Virus record (IMG/VR): IMGVR_UViG_3300035123_000008
Coordinates: 1-64,000 of that record
DNA length: 64,000 bases
From: a virus
Reading direction: 5' to 3' (one strand)
Below are positions 50,496-60,610 of the stretch, piece after piece. Under the pieces are notes generated by a model. That model saw only the letters and a program-made list of their open reading frames with translations, had not been told where the DNA came from and ran no database searches. Position 1 is the stretch's first letter, and the number at the start of each line of letters is the position of its first letter. The translations under genes and the position numbers were made by a program.

Positions 50496-53062
50496 GACGC
50501 ATTGGGTTACGAGCAGTCTTTGAAGATAAAGACTTTCATAATCGAGTAAACAGATACATGCGGGCTGTTGAAAAAGCTACCTATGCTCAGAATAGGATGG
50601 CAAAATCTTCGCAGTCGAACAGAAAGAATATGGCCTCCGTTGATGACATGGTTGGCAACCTGCGTGCGACCATGGAACAGAACTTAAAGGTGATGGAGGA
50701 AACCGATCAAGCGCAACAGTCAAACGCTATATCTGCTGAAATGTGGTCAAAGGGACTTACTGCTGCCGGGGTTGCATTAGGGGCAGTCGGCGCGGCAAGT
50801 GGAGCACTTATCTTTTCATCAACGAAATTGGCTGCTCGTGTTGAAACCTTGGGAGTTGTAACCCAAAGACTTGGGGCAAACGTAGGTCTTGCAAGTGATG
50901 AGGTGCTTGAACTGGAAGGTGCTATCGTAGATCAAGGTATCACGCTTCGCAGCGCAAGAGAATCAATGGCGCTTATGGTGCAAGCAAATATCGATCTTGC
51001 CAAAGGTACTGAGCTTGCTCGACTTGCGCAGGACGCAGCGGTTATCGCTAACCGTGATTCATCTGATGCCTTCCGGCAACTGGTATGGACGATCTCGGCT
51101 GGTAATGTGCGTATGGCTCGCCAGTTAGGTTTACAAGTTAGCTTTGAAAAAGCCTACAAGAAGATGGCAGACACGCTTGAGGTCACTACGGACGAGCTAT
51201 CTGAGCAACAGCGTGTCCAAGCGCGGACCAATGCCGTTATTGAGGCTGGTGCGCGTATCACTGGCACTTATGAAGCAGCGATGACAACCGCGGGTAAGAA
51301 GGTGTTGTCTCTTAATCGGCATATTGAAGAGAGCCGAAGAATCTTGGGCGAAGCTTTCTTGCCAGTATTTGCAGACGTGGTAGATAAAGCAACTGAATTG
51401 CTTAAGAAGTGGGAAGAACTCGATGAGGGTCAACAAGCCGTTGTTTCTAATGCGCTAGGCGCTGCAACCGCCTTCGCTATCGTAGGAGGGGCTGTACTTG
51501 TACTCACTGGTCAATTGGTGGGTCTTGCTGCAAGCGCAACGATAGCAGGAGCAGCACTCACGACCGTCTTTGCTCCCCTCGCAGTTGTTGGTATTTTCGG
51601 GGCATTGATAACAGCCGTAGTTGCCTTAAATACTGCTCAGATAGAACACATTAAACTTCTGCGCGAAACCGAAAAACAATTTGCACTAACCGCGGATTCT
51701 TATGAAGACTACGCGAAGGAACTCGAAAATTTTGCCAAGGAAGAAGATACTCATGTCATTACTATGCAGAAATACAATGAGCTAATAGAGCGAGGAGGAC
51801 AAGCTGCGTATTGGGCAAGAAATGCTGTAGTGAAACATTCTGAGGCTTGGTTCAACTTGCAACGGGATTTGGAAGGTGGGGCACGCTTTACAGAGGACGC
51901 AGTTACGCAAACCTTTTATCTAACACAACATGCTATCAAGGCTGCGAAAGAGGAAAGAGAACTTGCCGACGCAGAAAGGGATGCTGCTCGTGCAGCCGAG
52001 GAGCAGGAATTAGCTCAGAAACGATTAACTAAAGAAATCAATCTACATTATCAGGAGCTTCAAAATATCTTAGGGCTGGACCTGACAGGTCAATATGAAA
52101 GCATGGTCGAGGAGCTAGAGCGGGTCGATGAGCAAGAGCGCAACCTGAAGAAACAAATGGGGGATGTAAACGAGCGAATTGCTGAATACCGTAAAGAGAT
52201 CCAGAAGATCAAAGACGAAGAAGGACCTTTAACCGAGGATCAGAAAGACCGTATTGCCAGCTATAACAAAAGGATCGCTGAAGCACAAGAGCAATTAGGG
52301 GGATTACGTGGAGAATTAAATGAAATCCCAGAAGCGTTAGAAGAGGTGCGACAGGCTTGGGATCGACAGACCAAGCAAATGATCTTCGATCTAACAGCGC
52401 AGCGTCTAATGCTCGATGGACTTACCAGTGAGGAGTTGGCTGCTCTTGGTAAGCTGGCTGGTCCTCAAGGTTTTGGTCTTGTAGACGAGGCAAGCCAGAG
52501 GCTTATTGAAGGTATCGGGTTGGCTGCTGACAAGATGGACGAGCAAGGAGATCAATCAGATATATTGGTTGACTTCTTGGTTGACCTGCAAGAGACAATT
52601 GGCGATGTAGAAACAGCGGTTGAAGATTTAGGCGTGGCTCTTGATGATCTTCCTACCGAAACAGAGGTTGCCGTTACCTTGGCTGTCAAAGGTATGCCAG
52701 AGCTTAGAGGTAAATATATTCCTGAGTTCGATGAGCTAATGCCCCAACTAAGACAAGGTGGGGGAACGCTCTCAGGGTTTGATATTTTGGGAGATCGAGG
52801 ACCGGAAATGGTTATTGGGAATCAGATTGTACCTGCGACCCAAACCCGAAAATACTTGGATGCGATCAGTCACCTTGTGCGAATTCCGCAGGAGTTAATG
52901 GCTTCAAGGCAAGCAACCTACACGCCTTCACCGAGTTATGTCACCAATAACAATGTTACGAATGAGGGTGGCAATTACAACTTGCACATTCACTCAAGCG
53001 CGCCGACGGAGAATATTGTTGCTGACTTCAGGATGATGAAAACTTTGGGGAGTAGGGTGTAA
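50492..53062 (+). CDS. Tape measure protein
   Basis: 856 aa, ATG overlapping the chaperone stop. Helical, with coiled-coil stretches (about 1-85 and 480-640), hydrophobic segments (WSKGLTAAGVALGAVGAASG near 88-107, and about 325-375) and a small beta C terminus (GFDILGDRGPEMVIGNQI), the usual layout. At about 1.5 A per residue the tail would be near 130 nm. No lytic transglycosylase motif is seen. Confidence 0.88.
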   Translation: MRRIGLRAVFEDKDFHNRVNRYMRAVEKATYAQNRMAKSSQSNRKNMASVDDMVGNLRATMEQNLKVMEETDQAQQSNAISAEMWSKGLTAAGVALGAVGAASGALIFSSTKLAARVETLGVVTQRLGANVGLASDEVLELEGAIVDQGITLRSARESMALMVQANIDLAKGTELARLAQDAAVIANRDSSDAFRQLVWTISAGNVRMARQLGLQVSFEKAYKKMADTLEVTTDELSEQQRVQARTNAVIEAGARITGTYEAAMTTAGKKVLSLNRHIEESRRILGEAFLPVFADVVDKATELLKKWEELDEGQQAVVSNALGAATAFAIVGGAVLVLTGQLVGLAASATIAGAALTTVFAPLAVVGIFGALITAVVALNTAQIEHIKLLRETEKQFALTADSYEDYAKELENFAKEEDTHVITMQKYNELIERGGQAAYWARNAVVKHSEAWFNLQRDLEGGARFTEDAVTQTFYLTQHAIKAAKEERELADAERDAARAAEEQELAQKRLTKEINLHYQELQNILGLDLTGQYESMVEELERVDEQERNLKKQMGDVNERIAEYRKEIQKIKDEEGPLTEDQKDRIASYNKRIAEAQEQLGGLRGELNEIPEALEEVRQAWDRQTKQMIFDLTAQRLMLDGLTSEELAALGKLAGPQGFGLVDEASQRLIEGIGLAADKMDEQGDQSDILVDFLVDLQETIGDVETAVEDLGVALDDLPTETEVAVTLAVKGMPELRGKYIPEFDELMPQLRQGGGTLSGFDILGDRGPEMVIGNQIVPATQTRKYLDAISHLVRIPQELMASRQATYTPSPSYVTNNNVTNEGGNYNLHIHSSAPTENIVADFRMMKTLGSRV

Positions 53063-55584
53063 TGGCACAGATCGAATTTGTTGTTCCCGAAGCTACAACC
53101 AATTATTTCACCAATCCAAGGTTTGGTCTTGGTGGCACAACGGGGTTAACTGCGGTCGGTTCTTCTTTAGCTGAGGACACATCAAGAGCGCGCTGGGGCA
53201 TGTATTCAGTTGAAGTTGACACAAACAACGCAGCAGCCAATGAGGGTTGCTATGCAACGGTCACTATCACTGGTGGATCGGCGAGCGCGGAGTTCTGGAC
53301 AGGGAGTGTTTACCTGAGAGGATCGGGGATTGTAAGGTTGCGCTTGCGAGATCAAACCAACTCTGTCGAATCTATCTCCGATGACATTATCCTGAATGAC
53401 ACAAAATGGCAACGGGTTTTTGTGAGTGGGTTTATCCCATCCGGTTGTGTTACGCTGCGACTTTATATTGAGACCATCACGCAGCAAAACGTGGACTTCT
53501 ATGTTGATGGTATTCAGATGGAAGTAAAACCCTACATGACTTCCTATGTCGATGGAGACTTGGAAAAAGAGATAGCACCTCACGATGGAAATGTCTACTA
53601 TAAGTGGGAAGGTGCGCCCAATGGTAGCGAAAGCTCTCGTGCTGCTCATTGCAGGTTGGGAGGTAAAACGGTTCCCATTAAAAACGTAGACGCAGAACTG
53701 TTCATCACGGATATGTCAGGGATGGGCATGCCTCCAATTGAACTGCATCTATCTGAATTTTCAACGATGGATCGGGGGGCAATAGACGGTTGGAAAACCA
53801 TGCCTCGATCTGTTTCAACCCTCTTTTATGCACGTAGACAAAGCAAGACCGAAATTTGCTCACCAGCGCAATTACATGAACTTCATCGAGCAAGGAGAAC
53901 GCTGGAGGATATTGTCAAACCAGACCTTGCTCCCCACGCCCAACCCTTTCTTATGCGCTATCAGGATGGCCGAGATTCAACCAAACTCGAATTGTTTGTA
54001 CACTACGAGGGTGGGCTGGAATGGAGCGGAGATATTCGTGATCCGTACATGAACGAGTTCATGGTTCGCTTCATAGCAGTAGACCCGTATTGGTATGAAG
54101 ATACACAGGACGTTCATGTTCCAACAGGTTATCAGCTTCTAACCTCTGCTGGAAGAATCCTAGCGCGCATAGATGGCGAATGGCAAAAGGTTGGAACTTG
54201 CGACAATAATGTTTACAAGATAGCCTACCATCCAAACGGAGACATCTATGTTGGGGGAGCTTTTACGGGTATGAGTGGGGTTGCGAATACAGCTTATATC
54301 GCTAAATATGATGGAAGCTCTTGGAGCGCACTTGCAGGGGCAACCAACTTAAACGGAGAGGTAAGAGCTATTGAGTTCTTGACAGATGGGAGGGTGTTGC
54401 TTGGTGGTGGGTTCACGACCTATGGGGCTACAACCTGCAATTACATCTGTATCTACGATCCGGTTGGAGATAGCTATTCTCTTGTCGGAGGTGGACCCGG
54501 ATTTGATAACAAGGTCTACGACTTTGCCCGAAGGAAAGATGGAAAGATTATTACTTCAGGGCTGTTCGTAAAAGATGGTAACAACACCAAGACTTTTAAT
54601 TCGATTGCGCTTTATGACCCACCGATAAACAGGTTTGACTTCATGGGAACTGGACCGGGATTGAGTGGTGCTTGTATTGCACTCTCGATGGATCAATCGG
54701 GGGAAAACTGTTATTGTGGTGGAACTTTTGATGATCATGGGGGAGGGGCGGGAAGCACCTTCGATCATGTTGCAAGGTACGACGTAGAAGATGATACCTT
54801 CAATGCGATGGGAACGGGTTTGGATGCTGATGTTTGGGTTTATGACATGCTTTGCGCCCACGACAATAGGGTTTATGCCGTTGGAGAGTTTACTCATATT
54901 GGATATGTCGATGTAAATTACGTGGGTGTCTGGAACGGGCGGGAATGGTATCCGTTGGGAGCGGAGGGTGACGGTGTTGACCAACCCGGAGGTACGCCAA
55001 GGCTGCGCAGCTTGCATGAAGACTATAAGGGTCTGATTTACATGGGCGGTGATTTCAATGAGGCAACAGGCACGCCTTTGGCGAGGGCGATTTGCACTTG
55101 GAACAAAAGTCGATTTCAACACATGGATTTAGTCGTGCCGGATCAGGATAGAGTTTATACAATCAATAGTAACCATGATGATCTTTGGATAGGCTTCAAC
55201 GCATCAGGAACCGGGAAAGCTGCCGAGGTTTTTACAATAACCAATATTGGAAAAGCAACCACCTTTCCGATATTAGAAATTGAAGGACCTTGTTATATCC
55301 AGTGGTTTGAGAACCAGACGACAGGAGATGTTGTAAGGCTTGATCTTGATATATGGGATGCTGAGAGAGTGGTGATCGATTTCAGACCTTGGAACAAAAC
55401 TGTGCGTAGCAATATGCGTCCAGACATTCGTGATGCAATTCTTCCAGACAGCAATGATATTTACTTGCTCCCCGGGGAAAACAAATTGGCATTGTTCTGC
55501 GAAGATGTAGACCCTTACACGAATGGTACTGAGATTTCCCTGCGTTGGCCAATCGTACATTGGAGCTTTGATGATCTTCGGTAG
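53062..55584 (+). CDS. Distal tail protein (Dit) with carbohydrate-binding and propeller insertions
   Basis: 840 aa, starting in the tape measure stop. Residues 1-180 are a CBM-like jelly roll (SAEFWTGSVYLRGSGIVRLR, NVDFYVDGIQMEV). Residues about 195-355 and 745-840 form the split Dit barrel/galectin core (MNEFMVRFIAVDPYWYED; CYIQWFENQTTGDVVRLDLD). Between them lies a beta-propeller of GG-F repeats (GDIYVGGAFTG, GRVLLGGGFTT, GENCYCGGTFDD, LIYMGGDFNE). An evolved Dit with two glycan-binding additions, at the tail tip. Confidence 0.8.
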   Translation: MAQIEFVVPEATTNYFTNPRFGLGGTTGLTAVGSSLAEDTSRARWGMYSVEVDTNNAAANEGCYATVTITGGSASAEFWTGSVYLRGSGIVRLRLRDQTNSVESISDDIILNDTKWQRVFVSGFIPSGCVTLRLYIETITQQNVDFYVDGIQMEVKPYMTSYVDGDLEKEIAPHDGNVYYKWEGAPNGSESSRAAHCRLGGKTVPIKNVDAELFITDMSGMGMPPIELHLSEFSTMDRGAIDGWKTMPRSVSTLFYARRQSKTEICSPAQLHELHRARRTLEDIVKPDLAPHAQPFLMRYQDGRDSTKLELFVHYEGGLEWSGDIRDPYMNEFMVRFIAVDPYWYEDTQDVHVPTGYQLLTSAGRILARIDGEWQKVGTCDNNVYKIAYHPNGDIYVGGAFTGMSGVANTAYIAKYDGSSWSALAGATNLNGEVRAIEFLTDGRVLLGGGFTTYGATTCNYICIYDPVGDSYSLVGGGPGFDNKVYDFARRKDGKIITSGLFVKDGNNTKTFNSIALYDPPINRFDFMGTGPGLSGACIALSMDQSGENCYCGGTFDDHGGGAGSTFDHVARYDVEDDTFNAMGTGLDADVWVYDMLCAHDNRVYAVGEFTHIGYVDVNYVGVWNGREWYPLGAEGDGVDQPGGTPRLRSLHEDYKGLIYMGGDFNEATGTPLARAICTWNKSRFQHMDLVVPDQDRVYTINSNHDDLWIGFNASGTGKAAEVFTITNIGKATTFPILEIEGPCYIQWFENQTTGDVVRLDLDIWDAERVVIDFRPWNKTVRSNMRPDIRDAILPDSNDIYLLPGENKLALFCEDVDPYTNGTEISLRWPIVHWSFDDLR

Positions 55585-56719
55585 GTCGAAGTCGATCCAT
55601 CGGCTAACTCTATTTACTGATGATGGAATGAACCTTGGAGAGCTAAACCAAGTTGAGAGCTTTTCGTATTGGCGTGCGGCGAATGACGTGGGTGGGTTCA
55701 AGATGGTGTTGAAAGGTGACTTCGATTCATCCTTGGTAGATGTAGACCACATTATTCAATTCTGGCGTAGGGCTCGCGGCGGTAGAGAAATCATGCTGCT
55801 CAACGGGTTCTGCAGAATGTGGGGTTGGTTCGAGGATCACAAAGGGAATGACAAGTTCTTTATTGAGGGCGTTGATCAGAACGACCTTGTAGACAGGCGA
55901 ATTGTTGCTTACGCAGCGGAGTCAGCCGAGGCAAAGAAAGCCGATCAAGCAGACGATATGTTGAAAGAAATCGTCGATGAGAATATGGGTGCGTCTGCAC
56001 CTAACGATGAAGCTGGCAGACCTAGGGGATATGATTCAGATCATTTCTCAGTTCAAGCTAACACAACCGAAGCTCCATCCGTGACACGTAGTTTCGCTTG
56101 GCGTTATGTTCTGCCAACGCTGCAAGAAATATGTCAATCGTCAAGAGACTTGGGAACACCATTGTACTTCGAAGTGGTTCCATCATCTGCGCCCGCGGTA
56201 TTCGAGTTTCAAACCTTTACAGATTACCTTGGTATGGATCGCACGATTGATAGCCCTTCACCTGTGGTATTCTCGAAGGAGAACAAGAATCTTGCAATGC
56301 CAAGGTGGGAAGAGGATTGGTTCGAAGAGCGCAACTATGTCTACGGAGGAGGGCAGGGCGAGGAGGGTGACAGGGTTATTGATCCCGAAGATGACGTTTG
56401 GAGAATGCACAAATCCATTTGGAATAGGCGTGAGTGCTTTCAGGATGCGAGAGAGGAATCAACCACTCTGGGCGTAGCAAACAAAGCCTATGAGCGTATG
56501 CAGCGAGAGCGACCAGTCGTGCGCTTCGAGGGTGATCTATTAGACACAAAACACTCACGCTTTGGTGTAGACTGGTTCTATGGAGATCAGGTAACAGCAA
56601 GCTACAAAGGTAGGCAATTTGACGGTATGGTGGATGGGTTTTTAATCAGGGTCGATCCGAGCGGGCATGAGGAGTTTGCTTGCAGGTTGGAGGTCGAACG
56701 TGGTTTTGGCTGGGAGTAG
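55571..56719 (+). CDS. Tail protein, siphovirus Gp37-like
   Basis: 382 aa from ATG 55571 (GGAG five bases upstream). It follows Dit, as does the Tal/Gp37-type protein of many siphoviruses of high-GC Gram-positives: LGELNQVESFSYWRAANDVG, GWFEDHKGNDKFFIEGVDQN (gp27-like barrel) and a C-terminal GDQVTASYKGRQFDGMVDGF. No peptidase motif. Expected to close the tail tube tip. Confidence 0.75.
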   Translation: MIFGRSKSIHRLTLFTDDGMNLGELNQVESFSYWRAANDVGGFKMVLKGDFDSSLVDVDHIIQFWRRARGGREIMLLNGFCRMWGWFEDHKGNDKFFIEGVDQNDLVDRRIVAYAAESAEAKKADQADDMLKEIVDENMGASAPNDEAGRPRGYDSDHFSVQANTTEAPSVTRSFAWRYVLPTLQEICQSSRDLGTPLYFEVVPSSAPAVFEFQTFTDYLGMDRTIDSPSPVVFSKENKNLAMPRWEEDWFEERNYVYGGGQGEEGDRVIDPEDDVWRMHKSIWNRRECFQDAREESTTLGVANKAYERMQRERPVVRFEGDLLDTKHSRFGVDWFYGDQVTASYKGRQFDGMVDGFLIRVDPSGHEEFACRLEVERGFGWE

Positions 56720-57389
56720 GCAAAGCGATTCCGAAAAACTGATCAAGGAATTGCAAGACACAATCGCCAAGCTCAGGAATGTAGACAAGCGCGTTGAGCG
56801 ACTTGAGTCTTTGGAAAATGCGCATGAACGACACCTCACGATGGAGGGTTGTGTCACTTTTGAAGACTACGACGAAGGGGCAGACACGGTATTTAGGGTG
56901 GACAGGACAAGTTCATGTTTGCCTAATTATTGCTACAGCCACATGACGATCTGGTGGGCAATCAAGTGTTCAACAGATGTAGATCTGTGGCTTCAGCTTA
57001 ATGGACATACCGCTGGAAATTATGACTACGCATGGTCTTACACCAAAGGCGGAGCAACCACGGATGCAGGTGTCGCTAATGCAACCGCTCTTCATATAGG
57101 GAAAGCGTACAGCGGGACGCCGAATGAATCCGCTTTCGGCCGTATAGAGTTTCCGCACTTTAGACGCACTACGAGAAAATGGGCATATGGTGAATGGACA
57201 GCCTATGATTCTGACGCTGAATCAGGGTCCGAAGTGCAAAGAGGGAACTGGGGAGGATATTACACTGTCGCTGGAGTAATGTTGAATCGCGCGGACATCT
57301 TCGCTACGGGTTCAGCGAATATGACAGGCTATGTATATCTGTACGGGTGGTGTCCAAACATAACTGCCGGTGGAGGACCAGAGGATTAG
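56700..57389 (+). CDS. Baseplate/tip protein with coiled coil
   Basis: 229 aa from GTG 56700 (GGAGG six bases upstream). Residues 10-45 are a coiled coil (LIKELQDTIAKLRNVDKRVE), the rest a beta-sandwich with aromatic residues (WWAIKCSTDVDLWLQLNGHT). Likely a trimeric tail-tip or receptor-binding protein. Confidence 0.65.
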   Translation: MVLAGSRQSDSEKLIKELQDTIAKLRNVDKRVERLESLENAHERHLTMEGCVTFEDYDEGADTVFRVDRTSSCLPNYCYSHMTIWWAIKCSTDVDLWLQLNGHTAGNYDYAWSYTKGGATTDAGVANATALHIGKAYSGTPNESAFGRIEFPHFRRTTRKWAYGEWTAYDSDAESGSEVQRGNWGGYYTVAGVMLNRADIFATGSANMTGYVYLYGWCPNITAGGGPED

Positions 57390-57397
57390 GAGGAACA

Positions 57398-58069
57398 ATG
57401 TCAGAGCTTGAATTTCCACAGAAGGTACGCGGGGGAGCAGGATACTTTCCAGAAGCCGGAAAGGTTATCATCGAAGGTTATTATGGAGCAACCATTGAGC
57501 TTACGGAGGGCGGGTTATCTAATGGTGGCAATGGTGATCCTCCGGTTGTGCCGCTTGGAACGCGCATTAAATTTGACCCACTATGGGAGCTTGGTGGAAA
57601 TGTCGATACCAACCCAAACATTGGCAGCGGTCAAAAGAAGGGCGAGGTCGTTGCAATTCCTCTGGAGGATGGACGAATCGGTTGCAGGATGCACATTGAT
57701 CTTGTTTCAGCAAGACAACCTACACCCACCAATCCGGGGAGTGCTTCGGGTAGCTATGAGTTTTATCTACCGGATTCGTTTGCTGCGCTGCTTCCAAACG
57801 TGCCTGTCCTTGATGGGGATGGCAACATTACCGAGCATGACTTCGTGCGCGGTTCTGGTTCCGTTACCTTTTGGATCGCTGGTTCGGGTGTGAAGCATTT
57901 CGTTGGTGGGTGCAAGTGGACATTCCGAGAATGGCGAAGCGGAGGTCCAGCAAACCCAAGACCAAAGGTTATTCTCATTGTCGATGGCGATGAGTGGAAA
58001 CCTACGCACCCGAAAACGCTTTACGGGGCAGACTGGAATATGGCATTGACCATAGATTGGGCAAAGTAA
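57398..58069 (+). CDS. Tail-tip-region structural protein
   Basis: 223 aa, AGGAGG upstream of the ATG. Beta-rich with Gly/Pro loops (GKVIIEGYYGATIELTEGGL, GSVTFWIAGSGVKHFVGGCK). No motif identified. It overlaps the lysin by one base (TAATG). Confidence 0.6.
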   Translation: MSELEFPQKVRGGAGYFPEAGKVIIEGYYGATIELTEGGLSNGGNGDPPVVPLGTRIKFDPLWELGGNVDTNPNIGSGQKKGEVVAIPLEDGRIGCRMHIDLVSARQPTPTNPGSASGSYEFYLPDSFAALLPNVPVLDGDGNITEHDFVRGSGSVTFWIAGSGVKHFVGGCKWTFREWRSGGPANPRPKVILIVDGDEWKPTHPKTLYGADWNMALTIDWAK

Positions 58070-58989
58070 TGATCGAACCCATTGTTCACGCAAAGGCTGG
58101 TCGGACACCAAGAGCATTCATACCAAGAGTGCTTGAGGACATCAGGATCCGAATTGCATCGCCCTATACACCCACGCCATCGACATTAGACCCGCGCATT
58201 TTCTTCCTCGATCTCTCGCAGTATGAGGATGTTGCCATAGCTGCGATCAAGGCATTTCTTGACCCAAAGGTGCAAGCGTTGATCATTCGCATTGGTGGCT
58301 CTGCCTCCGTGCGAGATACCAAGTTTGAACTGTTCTGGAGACTTGCCAAAGAGTTCAAAATACCAAGGTCAATGTATACCTATACATGGCCGGGCTGGAC
58401 GGTAAGTCAGCATATCTCTAATCTAATGTGGTCGATCGAAAATATGGCACAGGGCGACTTGGGCGAAGGACCAATTTGGGTTGATGTGGAGTGCCACGCA
58501 GATAAATCGCGTAACTTTGTTTCAAGCCATGCCGAGGCATATCGCCAAGCAATCATAAGAGAAACAGCGAAGATCGTTGGTGTCTATACAGGTGGCTGGT
58601 TCATCGATGGTTTTATGGAGATTCAAGATTGGTTTCAAGAGGTATTGTTCTGGCTCGCAGAATGGCTTTACAACCAACCAAAAGAGCATCCGGGTCCTGT
58701 CAGTCATCCAGCGATTCCTTACGGGAATATTATGGCACAGCAGACCGGTTCAAATGGAAACGGGGCATTGTTTGGGGGAAGTGGTAGGGTTGATACAGAC
58801 CGTTGGCAATCCACGGTTGAGAAATTCAAATTGCTTTTTAACATTACGCCTGATCCACCCGATCCACCAGACCCACCCGACCCAGACAACCTTGCCATAC
58901 AGGTTGCAAAAAACACCGAGGCGATAGAGTTGCTAACTGAACGGGTGAATATCATAGACGACTATCTCAGGTCTTACGGCGAACTCTAG
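58069..58989 (+). CDS. GH25-type muramidase (endolysin or tail lysin)
   Basis: 306 aa. FFLDLSQYED on the first strand, ALIIRIGGSASVRD, and PIWVDVECHADKSRN with the DxE catalytic acids are the GH25 lysozyme pattern over residues 40-250. Then a PDPPDPPDPPDPD linker and a C-terminal coiled coil (VAKNTEAIELLTERVNIIDD), which suggests oligomerisation. No signal peptide; the holin-like genes downstream would let it out. Confidence 0.8.
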   Translation: MIEPIVHAKAGRTPRAFIPRVLEDIRIRIASPYTPTPSTLDPRIFFLDLSQYEDVAIAAIKAFLDPKVQALIIRIGGSASVRDTKFELFWRLAKEFKIPRSMYTYTWPGWTVSQHISNLMWSIENMAQGDLGEGPIWVDVECHADKSRNFVSSHAEAYRQAIIRETAKIVGVYTGGWFIDGFMEIQDWFQEVLFWLAEWLYNQPKEHPGPVSHPAIPYGNIMAQQTGSNGNGALFGGSGRVDTDRWQSTVEKFKLLFNITPDPPDPPDPPDPDNLAIQVAKNTEAIELLTERVNIIDDYLRSYGEL

Positions 58990-58998
58990 GAGGATTTT

Positions 58999-59271
58999 AT
59001 GCAACCAGAAATCAGTGAGGTAGCAACCTACATTGAGCTAATCAGCAACGGTGGGATTTTGGTTTTGCTGCTTATTATTGTTGGGGCTTTTATGACAGGC
59101 AAAGTTTTCCCGAAAACCTATGTAGATGAACTGAAGAAACACTCGGAAGATCAGGTTGAACTTTTCGCAGATAAAATTTGTGATAGACTGGAAAACGGTT
59201 TTGGTGAAGCAACCGAAAAGGCAATTATTGCGGCTGTCAAGGAAATAAGATCCATGGAAGAAAAAGTATAA
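58999..59271 (+). CDS. Holin-like protein, one membrane segment
   Basis: 90 aa, AGGAGG upstream. The helix GGILVLLLIIVGAFMTGKVF is followed by a charged C-terminal region (TYVDELKKHSEDQVELFADK). The position after the lysin supports a holin or holin accessory role. Confidence 0.65.
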   Translation: MQPEISEVATYIELISNGGILVLLLIIVGAFMTGKVFPKTYVDELKKHSEDQVELFADKICDRLENGFGEATEKAIIAAVKEIRSMEEKV

Positions 59272-59283
59272 CAAGGAGGCGTC

Positions 59284-59721
59284 ATGTTTCACATTATCAA
59301 GATGCGTATTCGTTACGTGGTGTTACTTTTGCCACTCGTCATTTTACTTCCGTTTATGCTGATTGCTGCCAATGGTAGTTTAAATGAAGGGGAGAAGATC
59401 ATCATTGGACTTGTCATTATCGCAGTTGCTCAGATCGTTCGCTGGCTCTTGCAGCTTTGGAAAAAGGAAAAGCTCAATAAGCGTTGGGCATATGTCATCG
59501 CTATTGCGGTTTCGTTTGTGCTTGCGCTTGTATTTCGATTTCCAGCCCTGCCACCTTTCCCGGGATGGGATCAGTTTTTCACATGGTTGGGTGATGTGGT
59601 CAAGACCATAGATGGCGTGATCTTTTGGGCAATTGCGATCTACAATATTTTCCTGCCAGAGTTGCTTGATAAACTTGGGGATATAATCGAGCAGCGATTC
59701 CAATTACGGGTCAAAGGTTAG
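59284..59721 (+). CDS. Holin-like multi-pass membrane protein
   Basis: 145 aa, AAGGAGG upstream. Membrane segments at about 9-29, 38-58, 69-87 and 105-128, with WKKEKLNKRW as a basic cytoplasmic loop. Second membrane gene of the lysis cassette; either this or the preceding gene may be the actual holin. Confidence 0.65.
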   Translation: MFHIIKMRIRYVVLLLPLVILLPFMLIAANGSLNEGEKIIIGLVIIAVAQIVRWLLQLWKKEKLNKRWAYVIAIAVSFVLALVFRFPALPPFPGWDQFFTWLGDVVKTIDGVIFWAIAIYNIFLPELLDKLGDIIEQRFQLRVKG

Positions 59722-59755
59722 CCTCCCCTCCGGCTTGTGGTAAACCTTTAACCAG

Positions 59756-59781
59756 AAAGCACCCTCGGGCGAGGGTGCTTT
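59756..59781. terminator. Bidirectional terminator between late operon and right arm
   Basis: Eleven-bp perfect stem AAAGCACCCTC / GAGGGTGCTTT with GGGC loop; A run on one side and T run on the other. It ends the late operon (plus) and the converging right arm (minus). Confidence 0.9.
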
Positions 59782-59798
59782 CATTTGGAGGAGAGCAA

Positions 59799-60380
59799 TT
59801 ACCCACTTCCACAAGTCATTGGATAGCAGGGGGTTCGTGTGGGCGTGGGAAGTGGGGTTGCGGTATCTGTTGGAGCCGGCGTTGGTGACTCTGTCGGAGT
59901 GTGTGAAGGGTCGGGAGTGTTAGTCCATGTCGGCGTCGGAGTATCCGTAGCTGTCGGGGTGATAGTGGGCGTTTCTGTTGGATCTTCCTCAGTTGGCGTC
60001 GGAGTATCGGTCGGGGGATTCGGATCATAACAAACCTCCAAATGAGAGATGCCTTGGCAATCCGGTCCGCTGCCAAGGCGCTCAACCTTTACAAAGTTAA
60101 ACCCAACTCCACCTTCGACAATGTTGTAACAGGTTCCATCAGGAGCATAGCAAGCGTCACCTGCTTTAATGTAAATGGCTGAGATGATCTGACCTTCCTC
60201 CAAGAATAGCTCATCATAGTCGTCACTTATTGAAGATTCGGTCTTGTCTTTGAAATCGCAATCTGCGCATTGGTAAGCCCAAGGCGAAAGCTCATAGTTG
60301 CTTTGTAGCATAGAGCCAGTCGCAACGATCAATGCAATAAAAACTAAAATAGCTGTGTAAAGATTTGCATTCTTTTTCAT
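59799..60380 (-). CDS. Membrane-anchored protein with Thr/Pro-rich stalk
   Basis: 193 aa from ATG 60380 (GGAGGAG). Residues 6-26 are an N-terminal signal anchor (YTAILVFIALIVATGSML). Residues 30-115 form a small domain with about six Cys. Residues 117-193 are a Thr/Pro stalk (TDTPTPTEEDPTETPTITPT-type) ending in CYPMTCGSG. Such stalks are typical of Chloroflexota exported proteins. It may be a surface protein that changes the lysogen, such as superinfection exclusion; inference. Confidence 0.7.
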   Translation of the reverse strand: MKKNANLYTAILVFIALIVATGSMLQSNYELSPWAYQCADCDFKDKTESSISDDYDELFLEEGQIISAIYIKAGDACYAPDGTCYNIVEGGVGFNFVKVERLGSGPDCQGISHLEVCYDPNPPTDTPTPTEEDPTETPTITPTATDTPTPTWTNTPDPSHTPTESPTPAPTDTATPLPTPTRTPCYPMTCGSG

Positions 60381-60412
60381 AACTCCTCCTCCACTCATTA
60401 TTTCATTTTTAT

Positions 60413-60610
60413 CTAAGAACAACAACTTTCTTTTTCATTAAATTTTTCCAACGCTTGTTCATAGCTAAGACAGACCGCGCAGGCACACTTTCCCGCGCTC
60501 TGATGTAGCTTGTAATAAAGAACAGCAAGTCGAGCTAACTCGGAATTCAGTTTCCCATAATCAACTGTCAGCCTTACCAAAGTATGGTTTGCCTTTACGG
60601 ATTGCTTCAT
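60413..60610 (-). CDS. Small Cys-containing hypothetical protein
   Basis: 65 aa from ATG 60610 (AAGGAGA). The C-terminal half has HQSAGKCACAVCLSYEQA and ends in ESCCS, so zinc binding is likely. It overlaps the Pol X-like gene by 50 nt. Confidence 0.6.
   Translation of the reverse strand: MKQSVKANHTLVRLTVDYGKLNSELARLAVLYYKLHQSAGKCACAVCLSYEQALEKFNEKESCCS

Noticed and set aside
59839-60030. Plus-strand Val/Gly/Ser-rich frame at the right arm
   Set aside because: Shadow of the Thr/Pro stalk repeats on the minus strand.
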